From NCBI GenBank assembly GCA_016784735.1, contig JADHUC010000002.1:55204-119203 (forward strand): 64,000 nt of DNA, read 5' to 3'. This document shows positions 1 to 8,004 of the stretch, piece by piece. The position numbers were made by a program, and so were the translations under genes. The notes below the pieces were generated by a model that was not told the origin of the DNA, searched no databases, and was given only the letters and a program-made list of their open reading frames with translations. The DNA comes from Pirellulaceae bacterium (GTDB lineage Bacteria > Planctomycetota > Planctomycetia > Pirellulales > Pirellulaceae). Numbering within the stretch: position 1 is the stretch's first letter; each line of letters opens with the position of its first letter.

Positions 1-3000
1 GTGACGCCTCCTCCAACGCCGGATACAGCCCCTTGAACTGAAACCGGAAAAGGGGACGTGCCGCGCGGCGTTTGCCCTTGCGGCGTGGCGTCACGTCAAA
101 CCACTGATCGCCCGTGCCGTGCATCACCAGACGGCGTTCGCGCGCGTCGAGTTGTTCGAACGGCTTGTCGATCGGTATGCCCGTACCTTGCGACAGGGCA
201 TCCAGCATCAGTTGCGACACCTGGTGGCCTAGATTCGGCCACAGGGCGACCGCGCCTTCGGCCAAAGTCAGCTTCGGATCGCGCAACAGGGCTGCCGGAT
301 TTGTGCCGATTTGGACGCCGAGGCCTTCGCAGGATTCACACCAGCCGAGCGGGCTATTGAAGGAGAAACTGTGAGGCGTCAATGGTTCGAAGCTGCGTCC
401 GCAACGATCGCATGCCAGGTGTTGGCTGTGGACGCGGACTTTCCATCGCGATTCGGCAACGTTGTCTCGCACGCGAGCGACGCGGATCACCCCTTTGCCC
501 ACCGCCAGTGCATCTTCCACACTCTCGGCGATTCTGGAACGTGCCCGCTCCCCAACTGCTACGCGGTCGACCACAATCTCGACCGAATGGCGACGCCGGC
601 GGTCGATTTCCGGCGGTTGGTCAATCGAATGCGTGGTTCGGTCAACGCGGATTCGTACGTAGCCCGCAGCACGAATCTCCTCCCACAACGTCTCGTACTG
701 CTGGCCCACTTCGATGTCCACCGGTGCCATTAGGTACAGCCTTGTGCCCTCCGGCACGGCCATGACCTTATCCGCGATTTCGTCAACCGACTGCGTTCCG
801 ATCGGCACGTTGCAGTCGGGACAGTTAGGCTGGCCGGCGCGGGCCAGTAGAATCCGGAGATAATCGTAGATCTCTGTGACCGTCCCGACGGTGGACCGGG
901 GGGTGTTGCCCAGGTTCTTTTGCTCGATGGCCACCGCCGGCGACAGGCCGTCGATGTGGTCCAGCTTGGGCTTCTGCATCTGGCCGACGAACTGGCGAGC
1001 GTAGGCGCTCAGGCTTTCCACATACCGCCGCTGGCCTTCGGCGTAGATCGTATCCATGGCCAGCGAACTTTTGCCGGACCCGCTGGGGCCACAGAACACG
1101 GTCATTTTGTCGCGACGAATCTTGGCGTCGACGCCTTTCAGGTTGTGCTGGCGAGCACCTTGGACGATGATTTCTTTGGCTAGGCGGCCTTTGCCATTTG
1201 ATTGGGGAGATTTCTTGGGGGCGGCGTTGGTGGGCGATTCAGGTCCCGCCCGGCAGGCGGGACCTACTGCGTTGTGCGGCAGGATGGGGGCTAGGGCTTG
1301 TCCTGTGTATGAGTCGGGATGCGCGGCCAGTTCCTCCGGCGTTCCCGTCGCTACGATCCGACCGCCGTCTTCGCCGCCTTCCGGTCCCAAGTCGATGATC
1401 CAGTCGGCCGTTTTGATTACGTCCAGGTTGTGCTCGACCACCAAGACCGTGTTGCCGGCAGTCACGAAGTCGTGCAGGACCTTCAGCAACATCTTGATGT
1501 CCGCGAAGTGCAGACCCGTGGTCGGCTCGTCCAGCAGATAGAGCGTCTGGCCGGTGCTTATCTTGACCAACTCGCGGGCAAGCTTGATCCGCTGCGCCTC
1601 GCCGCCGGACAGCGTTGGCGACGACTGGCCCAATTTCAAATAATCCAGCCCGACATCGTGCAGCGTCTGAAGCTTGTGTCGCACCTTCGGGATGTTCTCG
1701 AACAACTCCAACGCTTGCTGGACATCCATTTCCAGCACTTCCGCGATCGACTTGCCCTTGAATCGGACCTGCAGCGTTTCGCGGTTGTACCGGTGGCCTT
1801 CGCAGATTGGGCAGGTGACCCAGACGTCCGCCAGGAAATCCATTTCCAGCCGGTTGGAACCGTTGCCGTCACAGGCTCCGCATCTGCCGCCGTCCACGTT
1901 GAAGCTGAAACGCCCTGGTTTGTATCCGCGGCGCTTCGACTCGGGAAGCTGGGTGTACAGATGGCGGATGTCGTCAAAGACCTTGATATAGGTGCCCGGA
2001 TTCGAACGCGGCGTGCGGCCGATCGGCGACTGGTCGATGGCGATCAGTTTGTCCAAATGCTGAAGACCTTTGATCGCCGTGTGTGCACCCGGAGTCCCTT
2101 CGCCGCGGTTCAAATCCCGCCGCAACGCTTCGACCAGGATGTCATTCACCAGCGAACTCTTGCCGGAGCCCGAAACGCCGGTCACGCACACGAACATTCC
2201 CAGCGGGATATCGACATCGACCTTCTTCAGGTTGTTGTGCGAGGCGCCCATCACGCGCAGGCACTGGTCGCCAATCGACCGGCGCTCTTCGGGCACTTCG
2301 ATCTCCAACTCGCCAGCCAAATATTTTCCCGTGATGCTGCGTTTCTCGCCGAGCACCTTTCGCAGGGGGCCCGCCACAACCAACTCACCACCGCGCACGC
2401 CGGGGCCGGGGCCGAAGTCGATGATATGGTCCGCGGCCCGCATGGTGTCTTCGTCGTGTTCGACCACAACGACCGTGTTGCCCATGTCGCGAAGCCGCTG
2501 GAGGGTCGATAGCAACCGATGGTTGTCGCGCGAGTGCAGGCCGATGGACGGTTCGTCCAAGATGTACAGCACGCCGACCAGACCGGAACCGATTTGACCG
2601 GCCAACCGGATGCGTTGAGACTCGCCTCCGGCAAGGGTGGGCGCAGTGCGGTCCAACGTCAGGTAATCCAAGCCGACGTTCAACAAGAAGCTCAGGCGAG
2701 CGCGGATTTCTTTCAGCACCTCCTCGGCAATCAGCGAACGCGTCTTGTCCAACTCCAATTGGCTGAAAAAGTCCGCCGCCTCGGCGATCGACAAATCGCA
2801 GACTTCGGGCAGCGACAGCGTCGGATGGTCCTTGAATCGCGCATGAGTCGTGGTCACCTTCACCGATTGGGCTTGCGGATTCAGCCGTTGCCCTTTGCAC
2901 GAAGTGCAGGGCGCGGTGCTCATGTATTTTTCAAGCTGTCGCAGGTACAGGCGGTTCTTGGCGTTGCGGTACCTCGACAACAAAGTAGGAATGATCCCTT

Positions 3001-4207
3001 CGAAGCGTCCGCCATACTTCATGGGCGACTTGCCGCCGCGCCAGGTTAAGGTGATGTGTTCGTCGCCCGTGCCCCAAAGCAAGAGTTCTTGGATGGCATG
3101 ATCGAGGTCCTGCCAGGCTGTTTCAAGCATCACGCCGGACGGTAGCCCGAGCTTCCGCTCCATAGTGTCCGCCACGCCCTGGTAAATATGCCGCCGCCAG
3201 CGTCCCAGTTCTTTCCATTTGCCCAACAACTCGAAGCAGCCCTGCTTGAACGAGCGTTTGCGATTCTCCTCAGGCACAAGCAGATCGGGGTCAAACGTGT
3301 AGAACTGCCCCAGTCCATCGCATTCCAGACACATGCCCTGGGGACTGTTGAAGCTGAACATTTGCGGGCTCGGCGGTTCGAAGCTCAGGCCACAGTCCGT
3401 ACACGCGTAGTCGACCGAAAAGACAACGTCGTTCGGGTTCCTTCTCCGGCGTTTTCTGGGAGAGGGCTGGGGTGAGCGCTTCTCCGCCACTTCCATCGCC
3501 ACAATCAGATTCCCGCGGCCGACTTTCAATGCCAGATCGACCGCCTCGGCCAACCGTGAGCGCACGGCCGGTTTGGCGACCAGTCGATCCACCATCACCT
3601 CGATGTCATGCCGCATCTGGCGGTCCAACTGCAGTTGGTCGCTCAGCGATACGACCTGGCCGTCGACACGCGCACGCACAAACCCCTGTTTCAACAGGTC
3701 CTCGAACAGATCGCGGTACTCGCCCTTCTGGCCACGGATGATCGGCGCCAGCACGGCGAATCGAACGCCCTGTTCGAGTTGGAGGATGCGAGCGAGGATC
3801 TGTTCGCGCGTCTGTGCGGTGATCGGCTTATCGCACTTGGGGCAGTAGCCTTGCCCGACACGCGCAAACAACACGCGCAGGTAATCGTAGACCTCGGTAA
3901 TGGTGCCGACCGTCGACCGAGGATTGTTGCCGGTGGACTTCTGCGAAATAGAAACCGAAGGGCTCAGGCCGGCAATATAGTCGACATCCGGCTTGGGCAT
4001 CTGCCCGAGAAACTGCCGAGCGAAACTGGACAGGCTCTCGACGTACCGCCGCTGGCCTTCTGCATACAACGTATCGAACGCCAGCGAACTCTTGCCCGAA
4101 CCGCTGACACCGGTCAAGCAGATCAACTTGTTCCGCGGCAGAACCAGATCGACGTCCCGAAGATTATGTTCTCGAGCGCCTTTGACAATAATGTCCGAGG
4201 CAGGCAT
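1..4207 (-). CDS. uvrA: UvrA, double-length (two fused UvrA units), 3' end outside window
   Basis: Excinuclease ABC subunit A, the DNA-damage-recognition ATPase of nucleotide excision repair. The ATG is at 4207 (MPASDIIVKGAREHNL) and the frame stays open for about 1,400 codons to the window edge. Unit 1 has Walker A GVSGSGKS at residues 33-40, a zinc-finger region near 770 (CGAC...CPIC), and the ABC signature LSGGEAQR near 866 followed by LLDEPTTGLH. A linker of about 50 residues follows, and then unit 2 starts afresh near residue 1006 (AKEIIVQGARQHNL) with its own Walker A GPSGSGKS near 1040. I translated the linker codon by codon and found no stop, so this is one fused gene, not two adjacent ones. 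Ordinary UvrA is about 940 residues; double-length UvrA is known in Chlamydiae and some Planctomycetes. The C-terminal half of unit 2 lies beyond base 1. Confidence 0.95.
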   Translation of the reverse strand, partial: MPASDIIVKGAREHNLRDVDLVLPRNKLICLTGVSGSGKSSLAFDTLYAEGQRRYVESLSSFARQFLGQMPKPDVDYIAGLSPSVSISQKSTGNNPRSTVGTITEVYDYLRVLFARVGQGYCPKCDKPITAQTREQILARILQLEQGVRFAVLAPIIRGQKGEYRDLFEDLLKQGFVRARVDGQVVSLSDQLQLDRQMRHDIEVMVDRLVAKPAVRSRLAEAVDLALKVGRGNLIVAMEVAEKRSPQPSPRKRRRRNPNDVVFSVDYACTDCGLSFEPPSPQMFSFNSPQGMCLECDGLGQFYTFDPDLLVPEENRKRSFKQGCFELLGKWKELGRWRRHIYQGVADTMERKLGLPSGVMLETAWQDLDHAIQELLLWGTGDEHITLTWRGGKSPMKYGGRFEGIIPTLLSRYRNAKNRLYLRQLEKYMSTAPCTSCKGQRLNPQAQSVKVTTTHARFKDHPTLSLPEVCDLSIAEAADFFSQLELDKTRSLIAEEVLKEIRARLSFLLNVGLDYLTLDRTAPTLAGGESQRIRLAGQIGSGLVGVLYILDEPSIGLHSRDNHRLLSTLQRLRDMGNTVVVVEHDEDTMRAADHIIDFGPGPGVRGGELVVAGPLRKVLGEKRSITGKYLAGELEIEVPEERRSIGDQCLRVMGASHNNLKKVDVDIPLGMFVCVTGVSGSGKSSLVNDILVEALRRDLNRGEGTPGAHTAIKGLQHLDKLIAIDQSPIGRTPRSNPGTYIKVFDDIRHLYTQLPESKRRGYKPGRFSFNVDGGRCGACDGNGSNRLEMDFLADVWVTCPICEGHRYNRETLQVRFKGKSIAEVLEMDVQQALELFENIPKVRHKLQTLHDVGLDYLKLGQSSPTLSGGEAQRIKLARELVKISTGQTLYLLDEPTTGLHFADIKMLLKVLHDFVTAGNTVLVVEHNLDVIKTADWIIDLGPEGGEDGGRIVATGTPEELAAHPDSYTGQALAPILPHNAVGPACRAGPESPTNAAPKKSPQSNGKGRLAKEIIVQGARQHNLKGVDAKIRRDKMTVFCGPSGSGKSSLAMDTIYAEGQRRYVESLSAYARQFVGQMQKPKLDHIDGLSPAVAIEQKNLGNTPRSTVGTVTEIYDYLRILLARAGQPNCPDCNVPIGTQSVDEIADKVMAVPEGTRLYLMAPVDIEVGQQYETLWEEIRAAGYVRIRVDRTTHSIDQPPEIDRRRRHSVEIVVDRVAVGERARSRIAESVEDALAVGKGVIRVARVRDNVAESRWKVRVHSQHLACDRCGRSFEPLTPHSFSFNSPLGWCESCEGLGVQIGTNPAALLRDPKLTLAEGAVALWPNLGHQVSQLMLDALSQGTGIPIDKPFEQLDARERRLVMHGTGDQWFDVTPRRKGKRRAARPLFRFQFKGLYPALEEAS
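1242..1264. repeat. GGTCCCG palindrome inside the uvrA linker
   Basis: A perfect inverted repeat: arm GGTCCCGCC, loop CGGCA, arm GGCGGGACC. The same design, with the same loop, occurs at 17682-17704 and a relative at 17583-17605, both intergenic. Here it lies in frame in the linker between the two UvrA units and encodes GPACRAGP, near residues 982-989. Confidence 0.8.
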
Positions 4208-4740
4208 TTTTTCGTATTTCTACTCCGGCCGGCAGCAGCGCAAGTTGGGCAGGCACGTCCGACAAAAAAGCGACAAACGGGGGTATCCGCCCAGCCGACA
4301 TGCGGCTCCGCCGAGCCGATAGAAGAGGGATTCATCCGTGCAAAACACTGTATTCTAGGAAGCCAATGCAAAGGTACAAGGAGCAACGGCTTCGTGGTGT
4401 CCCGCGTCTGAATTGAACCCAAATATTCATCGTGCCCCCTATAAGTTCTGCCGAAAAGCCGGCCACGTTGACCCGTGAAGACATTTTATGTTTCGCTGAG
4501 TGGCAATTATCTCTACTGGCGCATATCGTCTCGGCCGCATCCTTGTCTGGCACCAGTCGGTGCCTCTTGCCGTGGATGGTGACACACCACTCGCCGCGGG
4601 CCTTCCAACATCATATCTTGTTAGGTCTGGCCATTGTCTGGTATCCTTGATGACCGGAGATGGTTTCGGACTTTCGTTTAGTATCAATGAATAGTATCAA
4701 CAACCCACCGAAACTCAAAAAGACAGCAAAAACCCTGGGC
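4208..4740. other. Intergenic region between uvrA and tRNA-Thr
   Basis: About 530 bases between the divergently oriented uvrA and tRNA-Thr. No open frame here resembles a protein, and I found no strong hairpin or repeat. It must hold the uvrA and tRNA promoters, but I cannot point to convincing -35/-10 boxes. Confidence 0.5.
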
Positions 4741-4814
4741 GCCAGCGTAGCTTCAATTGGCAGAGCACCGCATTCGTAATGCGGGGGTTGCGGGTTCGAC
4801 TCCCGCCGCTGGCT
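4741..4814 (+). tRNA. tRNA-Thr (anticodon CGT)
   Basis: Full cloverleaf. The acceptor arm GCCAGCG (4741-4747) pairs with CGCTGGC (4807-4813) and the discriminator is T. The anticodon stem CCGCA/TGCGG carries the loop TTCGTAA, giving anticodon CGT, which reads ACG threonine codons. The T-arm has GGTTCGACTCC. CCA is not encoded. The next gene starts 44 bases downstream. Confidence 0.95.
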
Positions 4815-4858
4815 CTTTCTCGTTTCTTGCAGGCCCGACTTTACTGGAGAGACTCCCT

Positions 4859-6190
4859 ATGGCGACTGGTTTGGAAGCGGCACTCCCCGTCAGAGAGATT
4901 GCCTTGTCAAACATTTCCTTCGGCCCTCAAGAGATCCGTGCCATCACCAACGCGATCGCCGAGGATTTCTCGCAACATTCTGTGCTTCGAAACGCCGTCG
5001 CCGAATTGGCGTCCCGCGAGGGGCAGACACCGGCCAGTGCGGTTCGATTGGGTGTGTGCCAATATCTCCTGGGAAGGTATGAACAGGCTGCGGAGACGTT
5101 AGCCAATGCTGACGGAGGTGCTGTAGCCCATTTCTACCTTGGTCGATCCAAGTTCGAGTTGGGCCATTATGAGGGGGCGATCTCGGGCTACGAATCGGCA
5201 AGAACGGCCGGCTACGATCCCGACTACTGCGCGTTGGCCATCGCTGAAGCACATCGGTATAACCGTGATGCAGGGCGGGCGATGGAACTGTTGGATCAGA
5301 TGTTTGGGCCCATCGAACAGACATCGGAGTACCTCTATCAACGCGGCGCGACGGTCGCCGCCATTGGCAGCAATCCGGATGAAGTTGTGCGTCTTTATGA
5401 ACGGGCCGTGGAGGCCGACGGCCGCCATCCCGGCGCCCTGTTCGGATTGGCATTAGAGAACGATCGTCGCGGAAACGACGAACGGGCGTTGCGACTGTAC
5501 CAACAAGCCGCCGATTGCTTTCCGACGCACGTGGGGGTCTTGCTGAACTTGGGCGTCCTGTACGAGGACCTTCAGCAGTACGAGCGGTCACGGGTCTGCT
5601 ATCAGCGGATACTGGATTGCTACCCCGGCCACGCTCGAGCCCAACTGTACTTCAAGGATGCCGATGCTTCGGGCGACATGTTCTACGATGAAGAAGCCCA
5701 GAAGCGTCATGATCGTTTGACCCAAATTTTGAACGTCCCAGTGACCGACTTCGAATTGTCGGTACGCAGCCGCAATTGCCTGCAGAAGATGGGTATACTT
5801 ACGCTGGGCGATCTAACGCGTACGACGGAGGCGGAATTGCTGGCCAGCAAGAACTTCGGCGAGACGTCACTGGTCGAGATTCGCGACATGTTGACGTCCA
5901 AGGGTTTGGATCTCGGCCAGTTTGCCCACGAGCGAGTTGATGTCGAGCCGTCGTACGACTTGTCGAACCTGTCGCCCGACGAACAAGCGCTACTTAGTCG
6001 CCCCATTTCCGATTTGAATTTGTCGGTCCGCGCTCGCAAGTGCATGGTCCGCTTGGGACTTAGTACCATTGGCGAACTGGTCCGCAAGACGGGCGACGAC
6101 CTGCTGGAGTGCAAGAACTTCGGCGTTACCAGCCTGAACGAAGTCCGCGACAAGTTGACCCAATACAGCATCAAGTTGCGCGGTGACTGA
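4859..6190 (+). CDS. TPR protein with two RNA polymerase alpha-CTD-like domains
   Basis: 443 residues from ATG 4859, chosen because GGAGAG lies seven bases upstream; earlier in-frame starts fall inside the tRNA. Residues about 60-270 are tetratricopeptide-like helical repeats (for example GALFGLALENDRRGNDERALRLYQQA). Two copies of a helix-hairpin-helix module like the C-terminal domain of RNA polymerase alpha follow, at about 295-350 (FELSVRSRNCLQKMGILTLG) and 382-440 (LNLSVRARKCMVRLGLSTIG). Each carries the NFG.TSL.E.RD.L signature of alpha-CTD. There is no alpha N-terminal domain, so it cannot assemble polymerase. A role as a transcription-associated adaptor or DNA/protein-binding scaffold is inference. 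Domain calls are strong; the function is unknown. Confidence 0.85.
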   Translation: MATGLEAALPVREIALSNISFGPQEIRAITNAIAEDFSQHSVLRNAVAELASREGQTPASAVRLGVCQYLLGRYEQAAETLANADGGAVAHFYLGRSKFELGHYEGAISGYESARTAGYDPDYCALAIAEAHRYNRDAGRAMELLDQMFGPIEQTSEYLYQRGATVAAIGSNPDEVVRLYERAVEADGRHPGALFGLALENDRRGNDERALRLYQQAADCFPTHVGVLLNLGVLYEDLQQYERSRVCYQRILDCYPGHARAQLYFKDADASGDMFYDEEAQKRHDRLTQILNVPVTDFELSVRSRNCLQKMGILTLGDLTRTTEAELLASKNFGETSLVEIRDMLTSKGLDLGQFAHERVDVEPSYDLSNLSPDEQALLSRPISDLNLSVRARKCMVRLGLSTIGELVRKTGDDLLECKNFGVTSLNEVRDKLTQYSIKLRGD

Positions 6191-6218
6191 CCAACCTTGC
6201 GTTCCGAATGTCTGAGCA

Positions 6219-7358
6219 TTGTTCGAGTTTCAACTTCGACACGTCGATTCCCGCTCTCCGGCACGACGTGGCGTTTTCCACACGCCTCACGGCCAAGTCG
6301 ATACGCCGGCCTTCATGCCCGTCGGCACGCAGGGTACGGTCAAAGGACTGACCGCCGCAATGGTGCGGGCTACCGGCGCCCAAATGATCCTGGCCAACGC
6401 CTACCACCTGGCGTTGCGGCCGGGGGAAGATGTCATTCGGGACCTGGGGGGGCTGCACGCCTTGACCGGCTGGAACGGGCCGATTCTGACCGACAGCGGT
6501 GGATTTCAGTTGTTCAGCCTGGCGAGAATCTCCAGCGTTACCGATGAAGCGGCCGTCTTTCGTTCGCACATCGATGGGCGGTTGCTGGAACTGACACCCG
6601 AACGCTCTGTCACCATCCAGGAGGACCTGGGCAGCGACATCGCCATGGTTCTGGATCACGTGGTGCCACTTCCCAGCAACGAAGATGTCGTGCGAGACGC
6701 CTGCCAGCGTACGGTCCGCTGGGCCGAACGCTGCCGCGATGCGGCTCGTCGGGACGATCAGGCTCAATTCGCGATCGTCCAGGGCGGTTTGGATCCGGAG
6801 CTTCGCCTCTGGTGTGCCGAGCAGTTGGAGGGGCTGGATTTTCCTGGCTATGCAATAGGCGGCCTGAGTGTGGGCGAGGCTCCGGCTGACATGTACGGCA
6901 CGTTGGACGTCACCTGTCCGGCGTTGCCGGAGGGCCGCCCACGGTATTTGATGGGAGTCGGTACGCCGATCGATGTCCTGGAAGCCGTACGCCGCGGGGT
7001 GGATCTCTTCGACTGCGTCATCCCCACGCGAAACGGACGGAACGCGTTGGCGTTCACGGACGACGGACCACTCAGAATGCGTAATCTCGCGCATCAACGA
7101 GATTCCCGCCCCATCGACGAGCACTGCCCCTGCCTTGCCTGCTGCCACAGTCGCGGGTATATTCGCCACCTGTTCGTGGCAGGTGAAATGCTCGGGCCGA
7201 TCCTGCTGTCGGCCCACAACATCACCTACTACCAGCGACTGCTCTCGGACGCCCGAGGGGCGATCGAACATGGCGAATACCTGCAGTTTCTGCAAGAAAA
7301 GAGCCGTGGCTGGCGAGATGGGATGAACTCGTCGTCCGTCACGGGTGGAGCGGACTGA
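6219..7358 (+). CDS. tgt: tRNA-guanine transglycosylase
   Basis: Queuine/preQ1 tRNA-ribosyltransferase, which exchanges the anticodon wobble guanine for preQ1 in queuosine tRNAs. 379 residues, the usual length. The start is TTG 6219: an in-frame TGA lies at 6213-6215, and [24 protein letters not shown] matches the normal N-terminus, so no ATG start is available. D92 in DSGGFQLF and D265 in [12 protein letters not shown] are the expected catalytic aspartates. The zinc site is C-x-C-x2-C (CPCLAC, about 303-308) with its histidine in LLSAHN. It is followed by a hairpin terminator and then by yajC-secDF, a neighbourhood seen in many bacteria. Confidence 0.97.
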   Translation: MFEFQLRHVDSRSPARRGVFHTPHGQVDTPAFMPVGTQGTVKGLTAAMVRATGAQMILANAYHLALRPGEDVIRDLGGLHALTGWNGPILTDSGGFQLFSLARISSVTDEAAVFRSHIDGRLLELTPERSVTIQEDLGSDIAMVLDHVVPLPSNEDVVRDACQRTVRWAERCRDAARRDDQAQFAIVQGGLDPELRLWCAEQLEGLDFPGYAIGGLSVGEAPADMYGTLDVTCPALPEGRPRYLMGVGTPIDVLEAVRRGVDLFDCVIPTRNGRNALAFTDDGPLRMRNLAHQRDSRPIDEHCPCLACCHSRGYIRHLFVAGEMLGPILLSAHNITYYQRLLSDARGAIEHGEYLQFLQEKSRGWRDGMNSSSVTGGAD

Positions 7359-7417
7359 TGCCCTTGCCCGGTGTACAGCAACACCTTATGATAGCTGCCC
7401 TACCACGACGTGAAGTC

Positions 7418-7450
7418 GGCCCGGCTGTCACATTCTGTCGGGCCCTTTTT
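7418..7450 (+). terminator. Rho-independent terminator after tgt
   Basis: Stem GGCCCG (7418-7423) pairs with CGGGCC (7439-7444) across a 15-base loop and is followed at once by C and five T. It lies between tgt and yajC and would end or attenuate the tgt transcript. Confidence 0.6.
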
Positions 7451-7590
7451 GCGTTCGCGGATTGATGTCCGTAGCGAGAAGGCTTCGCGCAAAGAGGCCG
7501 CACGGAACGCGGCAATGGCTAAGAGCCCCTACACAGCAGTGGGCGGCACCCTCCACACTCAGAACTCCCGTTTGAAGAATGGTGACTCCC

Positions 7591-7950
7591 ATGTCCACAT
7601 GGCTTGACACGACCACTTGGCTTCTTCTTGCAGCGGACGCTCCTGAGTTCAACCTGTTTAACATGATGCTGCCATTCTTGGCTATCGGCCTGCTGTTCTA
7701 TTTCCTCATGGTCCGGCCGGAAAGACGAAAGCGGGCCGGCATCGCAAGGATGCAGGATGATCTGAAGAAGAACGATCGTATCGTCACGATTGGTGGCATC
7801 ATGGGCGTTGTAGTCAACACCCAGAAAGAGTCGAACGAAGTCACCATCCGTGTGGACGACAACAACAATACTCGCATCCATATCCTCCGAAGTTCGATTT
7901 CGCGTGTCCTGACTGACGACAAGTCGGACGCAAAGAAAGAGGACGGGTAA
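7591..7950 (+). CDS. yajC: Preprotein translocase subunit YajC
   Basis: Small single-pass membrane protein that associates with SecDF. About 119 residues from ATG 7591 (MSTWLDTTTW). An in-frame ATG at 7579 would add four residues, but GGTGA sits better spaced for 7591. The transmembrane segment FNMMLPFLAIGLLFYFLMVRP is followed by the family hallmark RPERRKR and the soluble KKNDRIVTIGGIMGVV region. secDF begins 54 bases downstream, so co-transcription is very likely. Confidence 0.95.
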   Translation: MSTWLDTTTWLLLAADAPEFNLFNMMLPFLAIGLLFYFLMVRPERRKRAGIARMQDDLKKNDRIVTIGGIMGVVVNTQKESNEVTIRVDDNNNTRIHILRSSISRVLTDDKSDAKKEDG

Positions 7951-8004
7951 GTTAGCCTTCCGGGCAAGTTCAACGTATCCCCTCCGGATCAGGAAGTTTC
8001 CGTC

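Noticed and set aside
1319..2512. 397-codon plus-strand open frame
   Set aside because: It lies entirely antisense to uvrA, and its codons mirror the minus-strand UvrA motifs; high GC keeps the antisense frame open.
4757..4858. Extended N-terminus of the TPR/alpha-CTD protein
   Set aside because: The extension is translated tRNA-Thr sequence; the ATG at 4859 has a good ribosome-binding site.
6171..7295. 374-codon minus-strand open frame
   Set aside because: Antisense to tgt, which has complete catalytic and zinc motifs.
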